NCBI GenBank assembly: GCA_003694975.1
Contig: RFJH01000282.1
Location: forward strand, 1 to 9,867
DNA length: 9,867 nt
From: Anaerolineae bacterium
GTDB taxonomy: Bacteria; Chloroflexota; Anaerolineae; Anaerolineales; Villigracilaceae
Direction: 5' to 3'
Shown here: positions 6,683-9,867 of the stretch, piece by piece
How the letters are laid out: every line of letters starts with the position of its first letter
Numbering within the stretch: the stretch's first letter is position 1
Notes under the pieces: generated by a model
Database searches by the model: none
Seen by the model: only the letters and a program-made list of their open reading frames with translations
Told to the model about the DNA's origin: nothing
Made by a program: the position numbers and the translations under genes

Positions 6683-7450
6683 ATGAGCAGAGAAGAATGT
6701 ACCCCCTACCGTGAGAACCTCGCCGCCTACGCCCTCGGCGCGTTGGACATGGAGGACGTGCAGGCGCTGGAGACACACCTGCAACGGTGCGCCGGTTGCC
6801 GCGCCGAACTGGCGGACTACCGAGCCATCGGCGAAGGGCTGCTGGCGGCGCTGCCGCGTCGCGACCCCCCAGCCGGCCTCAAACGTCGCCTGGCGGCACG
6901 ATTGCGCGGGTCGGGGGCGAGGCGGAGTGGTTTCTCGATGTGGTGGTCGCGCGTTGTGGGGAGAGTCGCCTGGGGGCAGGTGGCCACCGCGGTGGCGTTC
7001 GTCCTGCTGGTCGCAGCGAATCTGCTCTCTCTCGTCCAGATGCGCGAACTGCAACACCAACAGGCCGTACTGGTGGAACGCGTAGAAAGCGAACAGGTGG
7101 CCATCGCCATGCTTGCCTATCCAGGGATACAGAGCGTCCCCGTTCGTCCCGATATCGAAGGGGTAGCCGGGCAGATGCTGGTAGACCCAGATGGCCGCAT
7201 TGCAACGTTGATCCTGTGGAATATGCCCAGGCCACGGCAGGGGGAGGTCTATCAGGCCTGGCTGATTGATGAGCAGGGAGGGCGCGTGAGCGGGGGGCTG
7301 TTCACCCCTCAGGAGGAGGGGACGTTTACGGTCGTGGTGGTCGCCGCGCCCGACCCTCTGGAAAAATTTACCGGCCTGGGCGTGACGGTCGAGCCGCAGG
7401 GAGGCAGCCCCGCCCCCACCGGACCACGCCTCCTGAGCGTGGATTTCTGA
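6683..7450 (+). CDS. RskA-like membrane anti-sigma factor with zinc-finger domain
   Basis: The 255-residue protein combines three parts. The N-terminal anti-sigma domain (1-58) carries a ZAS zinc motif, Cys6-x25-His32-xxx-Cys36-xx-Cys39, which binds and holds the sigma factor. A single hydrophobic helix (about 100-118) crosses the membrane, followed by a short coiled-coil-like stretch rich in Gln, Glu and Val. The C-terminal extracytoplasmic part (about 135-255) matches the RskA (anti-sigma-K) domain, with LWNMPRPRQGEVYQAWLID, GLFTP, GTFTVVV and GLGVTVEPQGGSPAPTGP. It should sequester the upstream ECF sigma factor until an envelope signal or proteolysis releases it. All ZAS ligands are present, so a redox (zinc-thiol) input is possible but not shown. 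Confidence 0.93.
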   Translation: MSREECTPYRENLAAYALGALDMEDVQALETHLQRCAGCRAELADYRAIGEGLLAALPRRDPPAGLKRRLAARLRGSGARRSGFSMWWSRVVGRVAWGQVATAVAFVLLVAANLLSLVQMRELQHQQAVLVERVESEQVAIAMLAYPGIQSVPVRPDIEGVAGQMLVDPDGRIATLILWNMPRPRQGEVYQAWLIDEQGGRVSGGLFTPQEEGTFTVVVVAAPDPLEKFTGLGVTVEPQGGSPAPTGPRLLSVDF

Positions 7451-7495
7451 GAGCACAATCTGGCCACCGGCCACAAAAGGGAAGGAGGACCCACC

Positions 7496-8440
7496 ATGAA
7501 ACGTTCTTTTGCCCCCGTGATGCTGGCGCTCGCGGTGGGGGGACTTGGCATAGCCTGCCTCGCCATCCCAACACCGACCGCGCCGCCTCCGCCGGTCACG
7601 CCACCGCCGCCGGCGACAACAGAACCTCCGGCCACCGCCGCCGATACTCTGCCTCCCGTGATCACGGTTGATGAGAGCACCATCCCCCAGGCGGTCTACC
7701 AGGATGCTGCCTGTGGGCCGGTCACGCTCACGCTCAACGCCCACGCGACGGACGACTCCGGCCAGGTGACGGTCGCCGTGCAGTACTGGTTCCGCGATTA
7801 CGCCGACCAGAAGAGCACACCCACCCTCGCCCCGATGTCCCCCCAGGGCGGGGACGCGTACAGCGTCACTCTGGCAGCCGGGACGGAGGCCGCCGCCTTC
7901 CTGGGAGGACAGCCCGGTTTCGTGGAATTTCGCTTCATCGCCCTCGATCCATCCGGCAACGAGATGACCTGGCCTCCCGCCGCCAGCGCGACCGGCGTGG
8001 TGGATGTGTTGCCCTGCGCTGCCGCCTCCCCTACCCCCGCAGCCGCCGAAACGACCCTGTTCTTCGAGCGCATCTCCACGTTCCCGTTTGAAGAAGCGCA
8101 CTACGGCGCGTGTTCTGCGGGCGAAAACAACCTGCGTTTCGATGTCTGGCTTGGTCCGGTTGACCTGGTCAATCAGAGCGTGCAGGAGGTACGAATACGC
8201 TACGAATACCACACCGCGCCGTCCCCCGTCCCCACCCCGGCACGTACCCTGGCCCTGACACGCTCGGGGAGCGGCAATCCGAACAGCGTGCCGTTCGTTG
8301 AAACGCTCGATTTGAACGGCGATCTCGGCACGGCAGGCGACGACCTGTACTTCTCATACCTGGTCGAGGTGGTGGGCACGGGAGGGGAAACTCTCCTGCT
8401 CAGCCCGACCACGACGTTGCCGGTCCATCCCTGTCCCTGA
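7496..8440 (+). CDS. Putative lipoprotein with two cysteine-bracketed Ig-like domains
   Basis: This 314-residue exported protein starts with a signal peptide (Lys-Arg, then a hydrophobic stretch 5-20) ending at Cys21 in the context LGIAC, an imperfect lipobox. A Pro/Thr-rich spacer (24-50) would hold the rest off the membrane. Domain 1 (about 52-174) has the DTLPPVI opening, DDSG...VQYWF core and FRFIALDPSGNEM strand typical of bacterial Ig-like domains; domain 2 (about 185-313) is a divergent second copy. Each is bracketed by an early and a terminal cysteine (73/174 and 206/313), suggesting one disulfide per domain. The ATG at 7496 has AAGGAGG at 7482-7488 with 7-nt spacing. It lies 45 nt after the anti-sigma gene, so it is probably co-transcribed and may be a regulon member or accessory sensor. 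No enzymatic motif is visible. Confidence 0.82.
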   Translation: MKRSFAPVMLALAVGGLGIACLAIPTPTAPPPPVTPPPPATTEPPATAADTLPPVITVDESTIPQAVYQDAACGPVTLTLNAHATDDSGQVTVAVQYWFRDYADQKSTPTLAPMSPQGGDAYSVTLAAGTEAAAFLGGQPGFVEFRFIALDPSGNEMTWPPAASATGVVDVLPCAAASPTPAAAETTLFFERISTFPFEEAHYGACSAGENNLRFDVWLGPVDLVNQSVQEVRIRYEYHTAPSPVPTPARTLALTRSGSGNPNSVPFVETLDLNGDLGTAGDDLYFSYLVEVVGTGGETLLLSPTTTLPVHPCP

Positions 8441-8459
8441 GAGACACCTGGAGACGAAC

Positions 8460-8493
8460 ACGTCCCCTCTTGGGATACGACAAGAGGGGACGT
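8460..8493. terminator. Long perfect hairpin after the sigma operon
   Basis: ACGTCCCCTCTTG (8460-8472) and CAAGAGGGGACGT (8481-8493) form a perfect 13-bp stem with an 8-nt loop, 20 nt after the lipoprotein stop. No clear T-run follows on either strand (plus strand: CGCACAATTTCT), so it is either an imperfect terminator or an mRNA 3'-end stabilising structure. Because the gene beyond it is convergent, it could serve both directions. Confidence 0.65.
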
Positions 8494-8544
8494 CGCACAA
8501 TTTCTGCCTTCCTCGCGCGCCATCCGTTGGCCGGAGGTGTCTTT

Positions 8545-8579
8545 GCGCACAGGGATAGTCAGCGCCCTGTGCGCTTTTT
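8545..8579 (+). terminator. Rho-independent terminator for the sigma/anti-sigma operon
   Basis: GCGCACAGGG (8545-8554) and CCCTGTGCGC (8565-8574) make a perfect 10-bp GC-rich stem with a 10-nt loop, followed directly by five T residues (8575-8579). This is a textbook intrinsic terminator for plus-strand transcripts. It overlaps the end of the convergent thioredoxin gene, whose stop codon (8561-8559) lies inside the loop. The minus strand lacks a T-run after this stem. Confidence 0.85.
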
Positions 8580-9074
8580 CCAGTATCTGGTCACCGCCCG
8601 CCAGAGGGGGCAACGGTCGTAGACGCCCAGGAAGGCGAGCAACGCACCGAGGAACGCCAGCCACCAGGTCCCCGTCATCGCGCCGACCAGGAGCAACGCC
8701 GCGCCGCTTCCCAGCCGCAGCAAACGGTCGAGGGGAGAAAGGCGCGGACGCGGCGCGTCCTCTCCGGCAGCCAGCGCCTCGAACAGGTCACGGTACTCGG
8801 CGGCGCCCTTCGCCCCGATGAGACGCGCCGTCTCCCGTCCATTACGGAACACGAGAAGGGTCGGGATGGCAAAAATCCCGAGTTCCCGTGCCAGGTCGGG
8901 GTGTTCATCGGCGTTGACCGCCTGAAAGTCCACTCTGCCGACGTACTCTCGCCCCAGTGCCTCCAGGACGGGTTTCGTCCTTCGGCAGGGAACACACCAG
9001 GGGGCCCAGAAATCCACGACCACAGGTCGTGGAGAGGCAGCCATCTTCTTCAGAAACGCATTCTTTGTGTTCAT
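8559..9074 (-). CDS. Membrane-anchored thioredoxin with C-terminal DUF2892-like segment
   Basis: From the ATG at 9074 the protein has 171 residues. Residues 1-103 form a thioredoxin fold: VVVDFWAPWCVPC gives the redox pair Cys27/Cys30 in a WCVPC motif, and the conserved cis-proline is Pro71 in IFAIPT. After a Pro/Arg linker, residues 118-160 form two short hydrophobic helices ending in YDRCPLW, which resembles the end of the DUF2892 family (typically CPLY). The fusion should tether a dithiol oxidoreductase to the cytoplasmic membrane; no signal peptide precedes the fold, so the active site is probably cytoplasmic. An upstream in-frame ATG at 9116 would add 14 Pro/Ala-rich residues (MPGAGARAPAPECV) and span a GC-rich hairpin, so 9074 is preferred because the thioredoxin fold starts there. 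No clear Shine-Dalgarno precedes 9074. Confidence 0.88.
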   Translation of the reverse strand: MNTKNAFLKKMAASPRPVVVDFWAPWCVPCRRTKPVLEALGREYVGRVDFQAVNADEHPDLARELGIFAIPTLLVFRNGRETARLIGAKGAAEYRDLFEALAAGEDAPRPRLSPLDRLLRLGSGAALLLVGAMTGTWWLAFLGALLAFLGVYDRCPLWRAVTRYWKKRTGR

Positions 9075-9084
9075 AACGCATTCA

Positions 9085-9110
9085 GGGGCGGGCGCGCGAG
9101 CACCCGCCCC
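9085..9110. other. GC-rich hairpin between DUF2892 gene and thioredoxin gene
   Basis: GGGGCGGG (9085-9092) and CCCGCCCC (9103-9110) form a perfect 8-bp stem with a 10-nt loop in the 59-nt gap upstream of the thioredoxin ATG. On the minus strand it ends 10 nt before that ATG and has no T-run, so it looks less like a terminator than a structure that could limit ribosome access or protect a processed transcript. Confidence 0.6.
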
Positions 9111-9133
9111 CGGCAAAGAGATCGCCTGCAGGA

Positions 9134-9334
9134 TTACTCCTTACGCGTGCTGACCTTCAGCAGCGTGTACAGCGGGCAGAACCCCACGATGCTGGTGACC
9201 AGGAAAATCACAGCCAGCACGAGCAGGATGATGCCCACCGCGCCTGTAACGGTGCCGCTGAAGTACAGGTAGGCGAACAGGGCAGCAAGGACGATGCGAA
9301 TGATGCGATCGGCGGAACCCATGTTGAGTTTCAT
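9134..9334 (-). CDS. DUF2892 (YgaP-like membrane domain) protein
   Basis: This 66-residue protein begins MKLNMGSADRIIRI, followed by two hydrophobic helices (about 11-27 and 31-50) and the motif GFCPLYTLLKV with Cys53. This is the complete standard pattern of DUF2892, the membrane hairpin found alone or fused to rhodanese in YgaP-type proteins and linked to sulfur or thiol metabolism. The ATG at 9334 has a strong GGAGG with 5-nt spacing. It is followed 59 nt later by a thioredoxin that carries its own DUF2892-like tail, so the two are probably one transcription unit and may act together in the membrane. The molecular role of the free domain is unknown. Confidence 0.9.
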   Translation of the reverse strand: MKLNMGSADRIIRIVLAALFAYLYFSGTVTGAVGIILLVLAVIFLVTSIVGFCPLYTLLKVSTRKE

Positions 9335-9565
9335 GATTACCTCCAGAGAGTGGTAGAAAGGATGGTTCTTGCGTCTGTCCTTTTGATGCCAAAAAATCGA
9401 AAATGTCGCGTACAGATAACCGCACTACCTCGACAAACGGAGAAGGCGTCGGCCAACCCGGTCAGCAAACGCAGGAGGAAAATCCAAAACGCCCTCTCGC
9501 GGCGTATACCTGGGTGAAGGCAACGTTGCCAGAATCAAATCCACTCGATAGAAGGAGAGACTTTC
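9335..9565. other. Divergent intergenic region between DUF2892 gene and lipoprotein gene
   Basis: These 231 bases are more AT-rich than the coding DNA and must hold the promoters of two divergent genes, but I could not place a convincing -35/-10 pair for either. A perfect 12-bp palindrome (9519-9530) and the ribosome binding sites at both ends are the only clear signals. I see no coding frame with protein-like composition. Confidence 0.5.
9519..9530. promoter_or_regulatory. Perfect palindrome GGCAACGTTGCC, possible operator
   Basis: The 12-bp sequence GGCAAC/GTTGCC is a spacer-free perfect palindrome located 36 bp upstream of the lipoprotein ATG, where a repressor or activator site would be expected. 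No regulator gene is adjacent and no other copy was seen here, so a regulatory role is only suggested by position and symmetry. Confidence 0.3.
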
Positions 9566-9867
9566 ATGAGAAATCGAACCATCCTGAGCGCCCTGTTCGT
9601 TTTAGGGCTATTGCTGGCAGCCTGTGCACCTCAGGCCACGCCCACACCAAAGGCGGCTCAACCGCCCGCCGCGACCGAAGCCCCCGCCATGACTCCATCC
9701 GTCACGGTGATGGATCAGGACATCGTCAACGGCACGGTGACCGTTGCCGAAGTGGTCAGCAATGGCCCCGGCTGGATCGTCATCCACGCGCAGGCCGACG
9801 GCAAGCCCGGCCCGATCCTGGGCTATGCGCCGGTTGCCGACGGCGTGAACAAGAACGTGGTCGTGGA
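9566..9867 (+). CDS. Lipoprotein with DUF7282-like domain, N-terminal part (cut by window edge)
   Basis: The frame opens at ATG 9566, six nt after an AAGGAGAG ribosome binding site (9552-9559), and is still open after 100 codons at the right edge. A signal peptide (MRNRTILSALFVLGLLLAAC) ends in a perfect LAAC lipobox with Cys20, so the mature protein is a lipid-anchored surface protein. A Thr/Pro/Ala-rich spacer (21-45) follows. From about residue 46 the sequence (VTVMDQDIVNGTVTVAEVVS, NGPGWIVIH, GPILGYAPVADGVNKNVVV) resembles DUF7282, a small beta-rich domain known from haloarchaeal and Chloroflexota surface proteins. Its function is unknown. The number of domain copies and the C-terminus cannot be seen. 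Confidence 0.85.
   Translation, partial: MRNRTILSALFVLGLLLAACAPQATPTPKAAQPPAATEAPAMTPSVTVMDQDIVNGTVTVAEVVSNGPGWIVIHAQADGKPGPILGYAPVADGVNKNVVV

Noticed and set aside
7461..7473. TGGCC-ACC-GGCCA hairpin between anti-sigma and lipoprotein genes
   Set aside because: The 5-bp stem has a 3-nt loop and no T-run, too weak to call a terminator or attenuator.
6560..8212. A 550-codon minus-strand frame opposite the anti-sigma and lipoprotein genes
   Set aside because: Its length is striking, but it has no recognisable domain and contains long Gly/Arg runs opposite the Pro/Thr spacer. The plus-strand genes have zinc-finger, RskA, signal-peptide and Ig-like features.

Overview
The window is a high-GC, gene-dense bacterial segment with short intergenic gaps. 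The mix of families suggests a member of the Chloroflexota, probably Anaerolineae-like: an ArsR regulator with a long N-terminal domain, an ECF sigma factor with an RskA-type anti-sigma factor, Pro/Thr-rich Ig-like lipoproteins, and a lipoprotein with a DUF7282-like domain. That assignment is an inference from remembered family distribution, not a computed classification. I see no tRNA, rRNA, CRISPR array, phage gene or intact insertion sequence. The window cuts a gene at each end.

Layout. (1) From the left edge to 938, minus strand: the N-terminal 312 residues of a P-loop AAA-type ATPase, still open at the edge. (2) 939-1209: a divergent intergenic region. It carries a TATAAT-type promoter for the ATPase and a near-consensus TTGACA/TATTAT promoter for the operon on the plus strand. 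An 18-bp palindrome covers the -10 element of the latter. (3) 1210-5834, plus strand: a tightly packed three-gene operon of an ArsR-type regulator and two ABC exporter half-transporters. The two ATPase domains carry complementary deviations (Asp for the catalytic Glu in the first, LSVGQ for LSGGQ in the second), the hallmark of an asymmetric heterodimer. (4) 5835-6066: non-coding, with a cluster of GTCGAG-containing short repeats. (5) 6067-8440, plus strand: ECF sigma factor, membrane-bound RskA-like anti-sigma factor, and a putative lipoprotein with two cysteine-bracketed Ig-like domains. Two hairpins follow. (6) 8559-9334, minus strand: a standalone DUF2892 membrane protein followed by a thioredoxin whose own C-terminus is a DUF2892-like membrane hairpin. 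(7) 9566 to the right edge, plus strand: a lipoprotein with a DUF7282-like domain, truncated by the window.

How the parts may work together. The ArsR protein probably represses its own promoter and so controls the exporter in response to an unidentified ligand. The sigma/anti-sigma pair forms an envelope-sensing switch, and the adjacent Ig-like lipoprotein may be a regulon member or co-sensor. The thioredoxin/DUF2892 pair is probably a membrane-tethered thiol-redox unit. The most interesting sequence-level signals are the apparent leaderless, self-repressed promoter of the exporter operon and the duplication of DUF2892 as both a free protein and a thioredoxin fusion.
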